Source: Alcaligenes faecalis
GTDB taxonomy: Bacteria; Pseudomonadota; Gammaproteobacteria; Burkholderiales; Burkholderiaceae_B
DNA: 64,000 nt
Direction: 5' to 3'
Assembly: GCF_005311025.1 (NCBI RefSeq)
Contig: NZ_CP031747.1
Span: forward strand, 3,077,634 to 3,141,633
The notes below the pieces were generated by a model that ran no database searches, was not told the DNA's origin, and was given only the letters and a program-made list of their open reading frames with translations. Positions 7,841-17,217 of this stretch are shown here, one piece after another. Made by a program: the position numbers and the translations under genes. Numbering within the stretch: position 1 is the first letter of the stretch; each line of letters begins with the position of its first letter.

Positions 7841-9259
7841 CTATAACTCGCGCGTGACGCGCAATACTTCTTCAGGGGTACTGATGCCCTGCTCTACCCA
7901 ACGCTGGGCGTCCTCGCGCAAGCTGCGCATGCCCGACTCACGCGCGGCCTGACGCAAGGCAGGTTCGGCCCCGGCAGCATTCAACAAGTGCTGGGCACGT
8001 TCGTCGATGCGATACAGCTCGTGAATCCCGGTACGGCCTTGATAACCCGTGTGAGCGCATTGCTCGCAACCATCAGGACTGGCCCGGTACCGCCCGTGCT
8101 CGGCAGGCTGACGACAATGTCGGCACAGCTTGCGTATCAGCCGCTGGGCCAGCACGCCACGCAAGGTGGAGGCCAGCAAGAAAGGTTCCACACCCATATC
8201 GACCAAGCGAGTCGCGGCGGACACGGCATCGTTGGTGTGCAAGGTGGCCAGAACCAGGTGGCCTGTCAGAGAAGCCTGCACCGCAATCTGTGCGGTTTCC
8301 AGATCCCGAATTTCCCCGATCATGATGATGTCCGGGTCCTGTCGCAATATGGCACGCAAGGCACGTGCAAAGCTCAACTCAATACGGGGATTGACCTGCG
8401 TCTGGCCTACGCCGGGCAAGTCATATTCAATCGGATCTTCCACCGTCAGCACATTGCTGCGGGCTGTATCGACGCGGCCCAGAGCGGCATACAAGGTGGT
8501 GGTTTTACCGCTGCCGGTAGGCCCGGTAACCAGCACAATGCCGTGTGGTTGATGAATCAGCTCATCGAGCTGAGCCAGGATGTCCGGGGCCATGCCCAGG
8601 CGCTCCAGCTCCAGTTGCCCGGCGGACTTGTCCAGCAAACGCATCACGGCGCGTTCGCCATGTCCGGTAGGCAGAATCGAGACTCGCAGGTCCAAGGCCC
8701 GCCCCCCCACTTTCAAGGCGATACGGCCATCCTGGGGCAGGCGTTTTTCGGCAATATCCAGGCTGGCCATAATCTTGATACGGGACACCAGAGCACCATG
8801 CAAGGCTCGACGCGGGCTGACGATATCGCGCAAACGGCCATCCACCCGGTAACGCACGACCGAATGGGTTTCATAAGGCTCCAGGTGTATATCACTGGCA
8901 CCGTCCCGCACCGCCTGGGTGAACAAGGCGTTGATCATGCGGATGACCGGCGCATCGTCCTGGTTTTCCAGCAAGTCGGTGACAGCAGGCAGTTCCTGCA
9001 TCAGACGATCCAGGTCTACCTCGTTGGCGGCCGCATCCACCACGCTGGCGGCATCGTCGCCCTGTGCGTAACTGGCATCAATCAAGGTATCCAGTTCCGC
9101 ATCATGCACTTGGCGCTCGTCCAGCTCGGGGTAGCGTCGCCGCAATTCCACCAAGGCCCAATCCGGTGTGCGTTCGCTAATGACCAGCGTACCCACACCT
9201 TGCTGCTGCGTCAGCACCGCACGGTGCTGACGTGCCCAGGAGTACGGCAGGCGGGTCAT
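7841..9259 (-). CDS. gspE: Type II secretion ATPase GspE
   Basis: This is the cytoplasmic hexameric ATPase that powers the secretion pseudopilus. Walker A, GPTGSGKTTT, lies at about residue 245. The Asp box, Walker B (DIIMIGEIRD) and His box (LTGHLVLATLHTNDA) follow in normal order. A tetracysteine zinc site, CRHCRQ with CEQC, lies near 390-410, as in GspE proteins rather than some PilT-type ATPases. At 472 residues the N-terminal domain that contacts GspL is short. The start overlaps the gspD stop by ATGA. Confidence 0.95.
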   Translation of the reverse strand: MTRLPYSWARQHRAVLTQQQGVGTLVISERTPDWALVELRRRYPELDERQVHDAELDTLIDASYAQGDDAASVVDAAANEVDLDRLMQELPAVTDLLENQDDAPVIRMINALFTQAVRDGASDIHLEPYETHSVVRYRVDGRLRDIVSPRRALHGALVSRIKIMASLDIAEKRLPQDGRIALKVGGRALDLRVSILPTGHGERAVMRLLDKSAGQLELERLGMAPDILAQLDELIHQPHGIVLVTGPTGSGKTTTLYAALGRVDTARSNVLTVEDPIEYDLPGVGQTQVNPRIELSFARALRAILRQDPDIIMIGEIRDLETAQIAVQASLTGHLVLATLHTNDAVSAATRLVDMGVEPFLLASTLRGVLAQRLIRKLCRHCRQPAEHGRYRASPDGCEQCAHTGYQGRTGIHELYRIDERAQHLLNAAGAEPALRQAARESGMRSLREDAQRWVEQGISTPEEVLRVTREL

Positions 9260-11568
9260 AAGGTCTCTCGCAAGTCCACAGTTCCGGACGAGCCTGCGGC
9301 CTGCGGCAAGACCATGTGTCCCGCATCCGGGTGGAACCAGGTGGAGCGATCCGGCAAGCCTGTCTGCACGGCACGCATATAGTTGTAGCGGTCCAAAGAC
9401 AGGCTTTGGCTATCTTGGGCATTACGCACAATATGAGGGCGCAGGAACACCATCAAATTGGTTTTGGAGCGCTTGCGTTTCTCGTATTTGAAGAGGTTGC
9501 CCACCAACGGAATATCGCCCAGCAAGGGAACCGATTGCTGACCATCCTCAATCGAGTCTTCCAATAAGCCGCCCAGCACAATAATCTGCCCATCATCGAC
9601 CAGGACATTGGTACTAAGGGCACGTTTACGCGTGACAGGCGCGCTGGGCGATACCGACATAGTAGGATCCAGGCTGCTGACCTCCTGGTACAGAGCCATC
9701 TTGACGGTCCCACCTTCGGAAATCTGCGGACGCACTTTCAGGGTCAGGCCCACATCCTCGCGCTGAATGGTCTGAAAGGGATTACTGGCCCCATCACCCG
9801 TGGTCGTGTACTGCCCCGTCACAAAGGGCACGGTACGGCCCACCATGATGCTGGCTTCTTCGTTATCGAGCGTCATCAGGTTGGGCGTGGACAGAATATT
9901 GATGCCGCCCTGGCGCTCCATCGCCCGGGCCAGGACGCCCAGATTGACAATCTGCTGGCCCAGCACGTTCACCGTGCCTTTGACCACGCCCAGACTTAAA
10001 CCCGCCGCCAAAGAATCCAGCGTGGTCACCCCGGCCTTGTTAATCCCGCTGCCGCCCAGATTGGCGCCCCCGACAAAACCTGAACCTCCATCGGCAATAT
10101 TGCCACCGCCTGTCATCCACTGGATGCCAAACTCGGCCGCATTCTCCGCATTCACCTCCACAATCAGGCTCTCGACCAGCACTTGAGCGCGACGTTGATC
10201 CAGTTGATCGATCACTTCACGCAAGCTGCGGTAAACCGGATCAGGGGCCGAAATGATCAGCGTATTCGTGGATGGATCAGCCTGCACAGTGGCACCGCCA
10301 GCGCTAAAGGCCACGGTGCCGCTGGCATTGTTTGCGGCGCTCAAACCCATCTCGGCCTGAGGCTGCTGCTTGGCGGTGGCCGACGTGTCCATGGCTTTGG
10401 CACCGCCGGTGGTGCTGGCGTTGGCGGCGGGTGCCAGGCTATTGCTGTTCGCCTGTTGATTCCCGGTACTCGCGTTCCCCGAAGGCGCTTGCCCAGTCAA
10501 GGCCCCCCGCAGCACTTCAGCCAGCTGCACCGCCTGAGCATTGCGCAGATAGACCACATGCAAATTGCCTTTATTGCTTTCCGGGCTGTCAATACGCCGG
10601 ATCAGGTCACGGGCCAGATCCAGCCGGGCCGGACTGCCTGCCCGCACCAGCACGGAATTACTGCGCGGATCAGCCACTACGGTAATGCGCTGCGCCACAT
10701 CGTTGCCGGGCGTGTCCAGCATTTGCGAAGCCAGTGCCGCCACGTCCAGAGCTACTCCGTAATCAATCGGGATGATGTCGGTATTCAAGCCTGCGGGGGT
10801 ATCAATCCCAGCAATCACCTGGGCAATACGATCCAGATTGTCGCCATAGTCCGTTACGACCAGAGTGTTATTGGACGGGTAGGCATTGATAGGGTTGTTG
10901 GGCGAAATCATGGGCCGCAACACAGGCACCAAGGCCGTGGCGTTTTCATAACGCAGAGTGAACACACGGGTTTCCAGCTCGCCACTGCCGCTGGCCCCCG
11001 CACCGGCGGCACGCACGGCACCACCTTGTTGACGCGCTTCGGCTTCGGGCACCACGCGGCTGACCTTGCCATTACGCAACACGGCAAACCCTTGCATGCG
11101 CAGGGCAGACAACAGCATCTCGTAGGCGGTACGGGCATCGACCGGTACTTCGGACATCAAAGTCAGTTGTCCTTTTACGCGAGGGTCCACGATGAAGTTC
11201 TGGCCGGTAAAACGGGCCAAGGCAGCCACAACCCCATCCAGCTCGGCATCCACAAAATTCAGCGTGATGTCGTTGCCTTGCGGGAACTCGGCCGGGTCGG
11301 GCAAGTCGATCGGGGCGGCACTGCCCCCGACACGTTGTGGAACCCGACGTGTCACGGCCGGAGGCGAGGTATTGCTATTGGCAAAGCGCGGGTCAGCCTG
11401 AGTGCTACGAACAGGCGTCTTGCCTACCGAGGCAAAAAACGAAGAAGGATCGGGGCCAGGCTCAGGTTTCTGACCATTGCTTGCACAGGCGCTCAACAGC
11501 ACGGCTGCACCCAGGCCTAAAAGGAAGCGAGGCCGCAGCCCAGGAAGTCGTTTAGTCAAGGTACTCAT
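9256..11568 (-). CDS. gspD: Type II secretion outer-membrane secretin GspD
   Basis: GspD forms the outer-membrane channel of the T2SS. The N-terminus has a lipoprotein-type signal with lipobox LLSACASN, so the secretin is probably lipidated, unlike the classical Klebsiella secretin that uses a pilotin. N0 to N3 domains span about 90-480, with a low-complexity Gly/Ala/Ser/Asn-rich insert at about 355-410. The secretin core follows, with VPLLGDIPLVGNLF near the end. ATG at 11568 is chosen; an upstream in-frame TTG at 11574 is nearer to an AGGA and is possible. The gene follows gspN by a few bases and overlaps gspE. Confidence 0.95.
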   Translation of the reverse strand: MSTLTKRLPGLRPRFLLGLGAAVLLSACASNGQKPEPGPDPSSFFASVGKTPVRSTQADPRFANSNTSPPAVTRRVPQRVGGSAAPIDLPDPAEFPQGNDITLNFVDAELDGVVAALARFTGQNFIVDPRVKGQLTLMSEVPVDARTAYEMLLSALRMQGFAVLRNGKVSRVVPEAEARQQGGAVRAAGAGASGSGELETRVFTLRYENATALVPVLRPMISPNNPINAYPSNNTLVVTDYGDNLDRIAQVIAGIDTPAGLNTDIIPIDYGVALDVAALASQMLDTPGNDVAQRITVVADPRSNSVLVRAGSPARLDLARDLIRRIDSPESNKGNLHVVYLRNAQAVQLAEVLRGALTGQAPSGNASTGNQQANSNSLAPAANASTTGGAKAMDTSATAKQQPQAEMGLSAANNASGTVAFSAGGATVQADPSTNTLIISAPDPVYRSLREVIDQLDQRRAQVLVESLIVEVNAENAAEFGIQWMTGGGNIADGGSGFVGGANLGGSGINKAGVTTLDSLAAGLSLGVVKGTVNVLGQQIVNLGVLARAMERQGGINILSTPNLMTLDNEEASIMVGRTVPFVTGQYTTTGDGASNPFQTIQREDVGLTLKVRPQISEGGTVKMALYQEVSSLDPTMSVSPSAPVTRKRALSTNVLVDDGQIIVLGGLLEDSIEDGQQSVPLLGDIPLVGNLFKYEKRKRSKTNLMVFLRPHIVRNAQDSQSLSLDRYNYMRAVQTGLPDRSTWFHPDAGHMVLPQAAGSSGTVDLRETL

Positions 11569-11581
11569 AGTCAAAATATCG

Positions 11582-12328
11582 TTATTCCTGCTTGCTAGTC
11601 GTTGTGGCTATTCGCCATTGGGTCACACCCTGACGCTGAGGCCCCAAGGCCTCCAGTAACTCTTTGAATCGTTGATCGTCGGCTTGTCTGGCTTGGGCGC
11701 GTCCTTCAAACAGCCCACCATCCGGCCCCCACTGACCTTGACCTGCCAAGGTCAAATCCCCCGCCAAGGTACGCAGGCTTAACTGCACGCCCTGACCCTT
11801 GCGGCTGACTGCCAATTGGTAATCACCCAGCTCGGCCTGGGCCGCCAGCACGGAGCGTGCATTACGCCAATCCAGTTCCAGCAACGGCCCGTTTTCAGCG
11901 GCCAGAGCCTGACTGGGCCAGCGCAGCTGCAATTGCCCTTGCGGTTGCACGGTCTGCAACAAAGGATGCAAACGTCCTAACAGCGCGGCGGGAGCGGTCA
12001 GGCTTTGGCCCGAAATACGCCAACCTTGCAGGCTGGCTTGCAGGCGCACAGGCTGATCCAGCCAGCCATGGCTCAACTCCATTTGCGGCCAGGGTGCCAA
12101 ACGCCAACGCCAGTTGACAGGACCGGGAACAGTGCGGGCCAACAGACCCGAACCCACTACCAGCAAGCCTTGACCGGAGGCCAGGCTGCCATGGGCGGTT
12201 TCCAGCCGTAGCGGCAACTGCTCGGGCTGCCAGGCCAGCATCATGCGGGCAGGCAGAAAGGGCACGGCGGCCAGCAGCAGACACAGCGCCAGCAAAACCC
12301 ACCCCATGATCTTGGTCAGCTTTTTCAT
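11582..12328 (-). CDS. gspN: Type II secretion protein GspN
   Basis: This 248-residue protein has one N-terminal membrane anchor (VLLALCLLLAAVPFLPA, about residues 11-27) and a periplasmic, beta-rich remainder. That fits GspN, an accessory inner-membrane T2SS component present in only some systems. Placement between gspM and gspD, as in Xanthomonas-type xps clusters, supports the call. The ATG overlaps the gspM stop by 4 bp. Sequence conservation of GspN is low, so the call rests largely on topology and context. Confidence 0.8.
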   Translation of the reverse strand: MKKLTKIMGWVLLALCLLLAAVPFLPARMMLAWQPEQLPLRLETAHGSLASGQGLLVVGSGLLARTVPGPVNWRWRLAPWPQMELSHGWLDQPVRLQASLQGWRISGQSLTAPAALLGRLHPLLQTVQPQGQLQLRWPSQALAAENGPLLELDWRNARSVLAAQAELGDYQLAVSRKGQGVQLSLRTLAGDLTLAGQGQWGPDGGLFEGRAQARQADDQRFKELLEALGPQRQGVTQWRIATTTSKQE

Positions 12329-12876
12329 GAAGGCTCTCCTGCACGCAGCACAATGCGGCCATCCAGCAGACCGGCGCGTTCACGGCTATCGACCACAGAG
12401 CGACTCATGCTGACTTCCTGCACGGCAAAGCCCAGCACGCGGGGGGCGTGCATCAGCCAATCCATCAAGGCAGGAGCGGCCACAGCCTGGCAGACCAGAA
12501 CACGTTGCTCGGCCTGTGACTGCTCTGTCTGACACTGGGTACCCAAGGTCTGCAAGCTGCGCTGCAAGGCCTTGTCTCGTCCTTGCGCGTCCACAGGCGC
12601 TACCAGCTCTTTATCCAGCACCTGAATCTGCGCCAGCACGGTTTGCAGTTGCGCCATCTCGTACTGCAGACGAGGCAGCTCCTGTTTTGCCAGAGCCAGA
12701 TCACGAACGGCGGGACGTAGCAGCAGCAACCACAGCAACATCAACACCAGCAAAGCACCCAGGACCGACAAGGCCAATTGATCCCGACGGCCCAAGGCTT
12801 GCCAGTACTGTCTTGCCAGGGCGAGCTTGCTTTGTACGGTCAGCCATACAGGCTGGAGTGCGGTGAATTTGCTCAT
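12325..12876 (-). CDS. gspM: Type II secretion protein GspM
   Basis: This bitopic inner-membrane protein is a partner of GspL in the assembly platform. It has 183 residues, with a cytoplasmic N-terminus, one transmembrane helix (LALSVLGALLVLMLLWLLLL, about 34-53), a short coiled-coil-like stretch and a small periplasmic ferredoxin-like domain. It overlaps gspL and gspN by ATGA at both ends, which implies coupled translation. Confidence 0.85.
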   Translation of the reverse strand: MSKFTALQPVWLTVQSKLALARQYWQALGRRDQLALSVLGALLVLMLLWLLLLRPAVRDLALAKQELPRLQYEMAQLQTVLAQIQVLDKELVAPVDAQGRDKALQRSLQTLGTQCQTEQSQAEQRVLVCQAVAAPALMDWLMHAPRVLGFAVQEVSMSRSVVDSRERAGLLDGRIVLRAGEPS

Positions 12877-13838
12877 TGCGGCGCCCCCTGCTGGCTGGCT
12901 GCTTGCGCTGCTTTGCTAAAGCCGATTTCCCATTGGCGGGCAGACTCGCCCTGCTTCCACTCCAGATCCGATTCAGCCGGCAAAGGCTGCGCGGCCAGTT
13001 CGCTGGCCAGCGTCAAATGCAATTGCTGATCTTTGAAACTCAATGCCCGCACCTGTCCTTGCAAAGCAGGCCACTGCACGGCGCTGGCCATCAATAAACG
13101 ATCAAAGGGAGCCGAGGCCGGGCTTTTCTCGGTCAGCAAACCATCACGATGCTGTCTGGCCTGCGTCAAGGGTGCAACGATAACGGGCAGGTGTGGCAAG
13201 GCTTGCAGAACCGCCTGCTCCATCTGGGTCTGTACCTGTTTCATCTGTGATCGCAACGATTGCGCCTGCTGCTGCAAGACCAAGGTCCAGCTCAAGATGG
13301 CGGCCAAAGTCCACCACAGGCTTTGTCGTAGCACGCTGCTACCACCATTCGACGCCATCTCTGGCATCAGCAAGGAGCAGGCCGGCACCGTCAAGTTTTG
13401 GCCCTGGCCCTGCCTGTCTTGTTCATGGCCATCGGACCAGGCGTAAACCCCGCTCAAAGGCAGTCCCAACTGACGCGCCTGCTCCCCCAAAGCCAGCAAA
13501 GGCTGGCGCTCCGTCCAGGCCAATTGACTCATCCCGGACGGCCCCGGTGCCGAACAGGCCACCCACACCTGTTCGATAGGACTCAAGCACATAGGCTCGA
13601 CCGCACTACATGCCACAGCCTGCCGCCGCGAGGCGCTGACCGAGGGAATACGCGCTTCCGTCACCGTCGCCATCCCTGCAGGCAGGACCAGCTCCAAAGA
13701 GCGGGCCAGGCCCTTGAACTCCTGCACCTCTCCCCGTCCACGGCGCAATACCCTGGCGCGCTTGTCCCGCAGCACAAAGTCCACCGGCTGATCCAGCCTT
13801 GGCGGAGAGTCCAAATAAATACGCAGCACTTTGCTCAT
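12873..13838 (-). CDS. gspL: Type II secretion protein GspL
   Basis: GspL links the GspE ATPase to the inner membrane. The cytoplasmic actin-like domain fills about residues 1-170 (LRIYLDSPP at the start). A transmembrane helix (LWWTLAAILSWTLVLQ) lies near 185 and a periplasmic domain follows. At 321 residues it is shorter than the usual roughly 400. ATG at 13838 leaves 4 bp after the gspK stop; an ATG at 13859 would overlap gspK by 17 bp. Confidence 0.85.
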   Translation of the reverse strand: MSKVLRIYLDSPPRLDQPVDFVLRDKRARVLRRGRGEVQEFKGLARSLELVLPAGMATVTEARIPSVSASRRQAVACSAVEPMCLSPIEQVWVACSAPGPSGMSQLAWTERQPLLALGEQARQLGLPLSGVYAWSDGHEQDRQGQGQNLTVPACSLLMPEMASNGGSSVLRQSLWWTLAAILSWTLVLQQQAQSLRSQMKQVQTQMEQAVLQALPHLPVIVAPLTQARQHRDGLLTEKSPASAPFDRLLMASAVQWPALQGQVRALSFKDQQLHLTLASELAAQPLPAESDLEWKQGESARQWEIGFSKAAQAASQQGAPQ

Positions 13839-13842
13839 CACT

Positions 13843-14703
13843 TCAACGAATCCAGACAATCCGGCTGCGGTCCGCAGCCCTGTTGATCAGGGCCTGGGTT
13901 GCCACCCGGCTATGGTCAAGTCGTAACTCGCCACTTAATAAAAACCATTCACTGCGCACGCTCAGCGTTTGCCCCTCCAGCGCCTCCTGACGTTGGAGGC
14001 GGGCCTGCACATCGGCCTGATCCCGAAACCACTGGCCCCGGTCGCGCTGCTCCAAGAGGCCACGCCATTCCACCAGGCTGACGGAAGGCTGCACGGCCGC
14101 CAGCACCTGGGCACTGGCGGTATTCACGTTCACGGATTTGGCTTGCGGCAAATAGCTCAGATATGGCTCCAGCTGCTTGGCCTGTTGCTCTGCATTGGGA
14201 AAGAAATCCTGCAAATGAGAGGGCCAAGGCGCTTGCCCGGCCTGTGCCCGCTCCAATCGCTGGGCCAGCTCCAAAGCCAAAGAGGGTTCCTGCTGCACAC
14301 TGCCCAGCAATTGCTCCAATGCCTGCACATAGCGGGCCTGAATGCGGCCATCGCGCAGCAATAAAGCCAGATTGAATTTGCCCTGCTCATCCTGGATATA
14401 GCCGGAGAAGTAAGCCGCACGGGTCTTGTCCGGAGTCTCTATCTTCAGCTCGCTCAGGGCCTGCGCCCACAGTCCACCTTTGTGCGTCACAGCGGAGCGC
14501 TGCGAGTCCAGACGCAAGACCAGCACAGCCCAATCCAGCGCGCCGCGCAGCAACCAGTTGGCCTGCATGTAATCGCGCTCGCTGGCCAACTGGGTTGCCA
14601 GCCCACTTTGACGCTGGACGATGCCCATGGTGGCAATGGACACTGCCATCACGACCACCAGCGCATTGATCACAGCCATGCCTTGTTGAGATGCCCGTTT
14701 CAT
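13843..14703 (-). CDS. gspK: Type II secretion minor pseudopilin GspK
   Basis: GspK sits at the pseudopilus tip with GspI and GspJ. The start at 14703 (MKRASQQGMAVINALVVVMA) gives a prepilin-type leader: short basic leader, Gly before the cleavage point, then a hydrophobic helix. The family's large alpha-helical domain follows, to 286 residues. The ATG overlaps the gspJ stop (ATGA); the open frame continues further upstream but has no pilin-like start there. The canonical Glu at +5 is absent, as is usual in GspK. Confidence 0.9.
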   Translation of the reverse strand: MKRASQQGMAVINALVVVMAVSIATMGIVQRQSGLATQLASERDYMQANWLLRGALDWAVLVLRLDSQRSAVTHKGGLWAQALSELKIETPDKTRAAYFSGYIQDEQGKFNLALLLRDGRIQARYVQALEQLLGSVQQEPSLALELAQRLERAQAGQAPWPSHLQDFFPNAEQQAKQLEPYLSYLPQAKSVNVNTASAQVLAAVQPSVSLVEWRGLLEQRDRGQWFRDQADVQARLQRQEALEGQTLSVRSEWFLLSGELRLDHSRVATQALINRAADRSRIVWIR

Positions 14704-15299
14704 AGCAGCATCACCACTTTGCGATACGGTTGCTCCTGCCCTTCCAACTGCACTGTCAGTTCTATGCCTGTAGCGGCTGCCCCGGCTTGATCGGGCCACG
14801 GCCAGCTTTGCCAGCCACGCGCCGGAATCCAGATACGCAAGTTCCAGGCGGTGACCTGCTCCAGCACATCTTGCAAGGGGCCCAACTCGGGCAAGGGGTA
14901 AACCGTTCCTGCCTGGGCAATAGCCCGTTGCAACACGCCTTGCTGCAAACGCCATTGAATCTGCTGGGTTCCCGCTCCGGCTTCGGCGCGACGTTCAATC
15001 ATCAAGATGGCCGGGCCTTCACCCTTGGCTTGCCAGCGAATACTGGCGGGCAACACCGCCATCGCCCCCGTCGGGTCCGCAGGACCTGGCGCGGTGGGCA
15101 GATGCAACTCCAGATCCCGGCCCATTTGGGACAAGACATTGAACAAGGCCTGGGTCTGGCGCGCCTGTCGGCCAAGCTGCTCATCCGCGTGCAAGACCGC
15201 ATCCAGGCCACGCCAGGACATCAGGCTGATCAAGGCCATGATGGTCAGGGCCACCAACATTTCCACCAAAGTGAAGCCTTCCTGGCTCGCGTCTGTCAT
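14700..15299 (-). CDS. gspJ: Type II secretion minor pseudopilin GspJ
   Basis: Starting at 15299 the protein reads MTDASQEGFTLVEMLVALT, a clear prepilin peptidase site (G-F, with Glu at +5) plus a hydrophobic N-terminal helix. The rest is a beta-rich domain typical of GspJ, for 199 residues in all. Longer upstream versions in this frame lack the signature at their N-terminus. It overlaps gspI and gspK by ATGA. Confidence 0.9.
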   Translation of the reverse strand: MTDASQEGFTLVEMLVALTIMALISLMSWRGLDAVLHADEQLGRQARQTQALFNVLSQMGRDLELHLPTAPGPADPTGAMAVLPASIRWQAKGEGPAILMIERRAEAGAGTQQIQWRLQQGVLQRAIAQAGTVYPLPELGPLQDVLEQVTAWNLRIWIPARGWQSWPWPDQAGAAATGIELTVQLEGQEQPYRKVVMLL

Positions 15300-15655
15300 G
15301 GCAAGGACGCCAAGGTCGCGTGCAACTCGGCCAGCACGGGGCCTTGGGGCAAGAAAGCTTGTACCGTTACCTGACGAAAGAAGCGATTGGCCGTGGCCTG
15401 CACGGTTTGCTTGCACTGCAAGTTCAAGGAACCCTGACGACAAGGCACAACGGTTTCACCCGGATCGGGAAACAGGCGGCGCAGCCGCATCTCGGCCACC
15501 ACACCATCGGCTGCCAACAGAGCCAGGCTGCGTTCATGCATGGCCTGGCTACCAGAGGCGCTAAGGCCCAGTGCACGCAATCCGGCGGTCAAGGCCACCG
15601 AGACGATCGCCAGCGCAATCAATACTTCAATCAAACTCATGCCACGCTCTGTCAT
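15296..15655 (-). CDS. gspI: Type II secretion minor pseudopilin GspI
   Basis: This 119-residue protein begins MTERGMSLIEVLIALAIVSV, a prepilin leader with cleavage after Gly and Glu at +5. It is the usual size for GspI, which nucleates the tip complex with GspJ and GspK. It overlaps gspH and gspJ by ATGA. Confidence 0.9.
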   Translation of the reverse strand: MTERGMSLIEVLIALAIVSVALTAGLRALGLSASGSQAMHERSLALLAADGVVAEMRLRRLFPDPGETVVPCRQGSLNLQCKQTVQATANRFFRQVTVQAFLPQGPVLAELHATLASLP

Positions 15656-16122
15656 GACTGCACATCAAAACGGCCCGTCGGATCGCTGCGTAAATGCAGG
15701 ACCTCGTGACCATCATCCAGCTCCAGCTGACGCGGCGCGGACAACCATTCATTCACAAAAACCCACGGTCCCGCCGGCTCCAGGCGCACACGCACTGATT
15801 CCAAAGTCCAGGATCGTTGGGGAAACAATTGGGCAAAGCGGGCCTGATCGCGCAGCCAGCCCGGTGTGGGGCTGGCACCATCCGTAGCGTCCGGGATCAA
15901 GCTGAAGCGATAGCCCTGCTGATCCGCACTCCAGGCGACGCTACGCCCGCTTTCACGCACATAGCTTTGCAGTTCGGCCAGACGCAGAGCCAGTTGACGG
16001 GCTTCTCGCTGTATCCCCTGATCCCGGTCCAGCACCAGCACGCTTAAACCCGCGCTGCTGACAATGCCCACGATCAGCAAGACCACCAAGGTCTCGATCA
16101 AGGAAAAGCCCCGCTGAGCCAC
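15652..16122 (-). CDS. gspH: Type II secretion minor pseudopilin GspH
   Basis: This 156-residue protein begins MAQRGFSLIETLVVLLIVGI, a prepilin leader with Glu at +5, followed by a GspH-like beta domain. GspH is thought to join the tip complex to the GspG shaft. It lies 1 bp after gspG and overlaps gspI by ATGA. Confidence 0.9.
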   Translation of the reverse strand: MAQRGFSLIETLVVLLIVGIVSSAGLSVLVLDRDQGIQREARQLALRLAELQSYVRESGRSVAWSADQQGYRFSLIPDATDGASPTPGWLRDQARFAQLFPQRSWTLESVRVRLEPAGPWVFVNEWLSAPRQLELDDGHEVLHLRSDPTGRFDVQS

Positions 16123-16123
16123 A

Positions 16124-16594
16124 TCAGTCCCAATTGCCTATGTCGGCATCACTGCCCGACCCACCGGCCTGCCCATCCGCCCCCAGCGAGAACACATCAA
16201 TCTCGCCATGAACGCCGGGTTGCAGATACTGGTACGGATTGCCCCAAGGGTCGTTGGGCAGGCGGTCCATATAAGGACGCCAGTTGCGTGGCTCGGGAGG
16301 CTGGGTGGGACGCTGGTGCAGTGCCGCCAAACCTTGAGCGGTACTGGGGTAACGGCCGTTATCCAGGCGGTACAGCTTCAGGGCCTGTGTCAGGGCAGCA
16401 ATGTCCTGACGAGCGGCGACGGCACGTGCCTGATCGGGACGGTCCATCAGACTGGGGACGACCAGGGCCGCCATAATGCCCATGATGACCACCACCACCA
16501 TGACCTCAATCAGAGAAAAACCTTGTTGAGCGCGGGACTGAACAGAGCCGGCCAAACGGCGTGCCGGACGGCGAGATAAAGTAGATCGAGACAT
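16124..16594 (-). CDS. gspG: Type II secretion major pseudopilin GspG
   Basis: GspG is the main subunit of the pseudopilus. The processed site GFSLIEVMVVVVIMGI is preceded by a leader of about 24 residues, longer than the typical 6-10. YRLDNGRYPSTAQGL and PNDPWGNPYQY are conserved GspG features, and the calcium-binding C-terminal loop (FSLGADGQAGGSGSDADIGNW) is recognisable. It is the first gene of the minus-strand gsp operon and is divergent from gspC. Confidence 0.95.
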   Translation of the reverse strand: MSRSTLSRRPARRLAGSVQSRAQQGFSLIEVMVVVVIMGIMAALVVPSLMDRPDQARAVAARQDIAALTQALKLYRLDNGRYPSTAQGLAALHQRPTQPPEPRNWRPYMDRLPNDPWGNPYQYLQPGVHGEIDVFSLGADGQAGGSGSDADIGNWD

Positions 16595-16721
16595 GAAGGA
16601 AATAAGCTACCCAAAAAAACCCAAGCTCTTGTCATACGGGCTTCATGCAGCACACGCACACTAAGAGCCCTTAAGACAGCCATCTTGGCCGTCTGCCAAA
16701 GCACTATGCGATGCAGTCTAA

Positions 16722-17162
16722 ATGGGTATTATTTCCGCCATATTTCCGTCACATCTTTGGTTGCGTCTGTGTCAGGCCGGTATCGCTCTGGCCCTGATCA
16801 ATTTGCTGATCAACCTGTTCCTGCCCTCGGACGGGACCATTGCGCCGGTACTGGAAGAAGACCACCGCGAGCAGATCAGCACGCAGCAAATTGCGCAGTG
16901 GTTTGGAGGCAGCACCGCGCTGCCCGAGTTGCGTCTGCATGGCATGATCGTAAGCGGCCAGGCGGGGGCAGCCCTGCTCAGCATCAATCAACAGCCGGTA
17001 CGTGCGTATCGCCCTGGTCAGGAGCTGGCACCGGGTGTGCTGCTGGATTCGCTGCAACGCGAACACATTGTGATTACGGTAGATGCCGTGCCTCAACAAA
17101 TCGCCACCGAGCGCAAAGGCCCCGCCATCATTCCCGGTATCCAGCAAGGGGCTAAGCCCTGA
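16722..17162 (+). CDS. gspC: Type II secretion protein GspC (short, no PDZ domain)
   Basis: GspC connects the inner-membrane platform to the secretin. The 146-residue protein has one membrane helix (about 15-33) and a homology-region domain (LRLHGMIVSGQAGAALLSIN, then VRAYRPGQELAPGVLLDSL). It ends soon after, without the PDZ or coiled-coil domain found in many GspC proteins. It is transcribed away from gspG across a 127-bp intergenic space that must hold promoters for both directions; I could not pick a convincing pair there. No prepilin peptidase gene (gspO/pilD) is in the window. Confidence 0.85.
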   Translation: MGIISAIFPSHLWLRLCQAGIALALINLLINLFLPSDGTIAPVLEEDHREQISTQQIAQWFGGSTALPELRLHGMIVSGQAGAALLSINQQPVRAYRPGQELAPGVLLDSLQREHIVITVDAVPQQIATERKGPAIIPGIQQGAKP

Positions 17163-17217
17163 ATTGAAGAGTTAGCAGTATGATTTAAAGCTGTCTTTCT
17201 TCTTCACCCTGGTGGGT

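Noticed and set aside
10183-11520. 445-residue ORF opposite gspD
   Set aside because: Antisense to a clear secretin gene; His- and Gly-rich composition typical of shadows in GC-rich genes.
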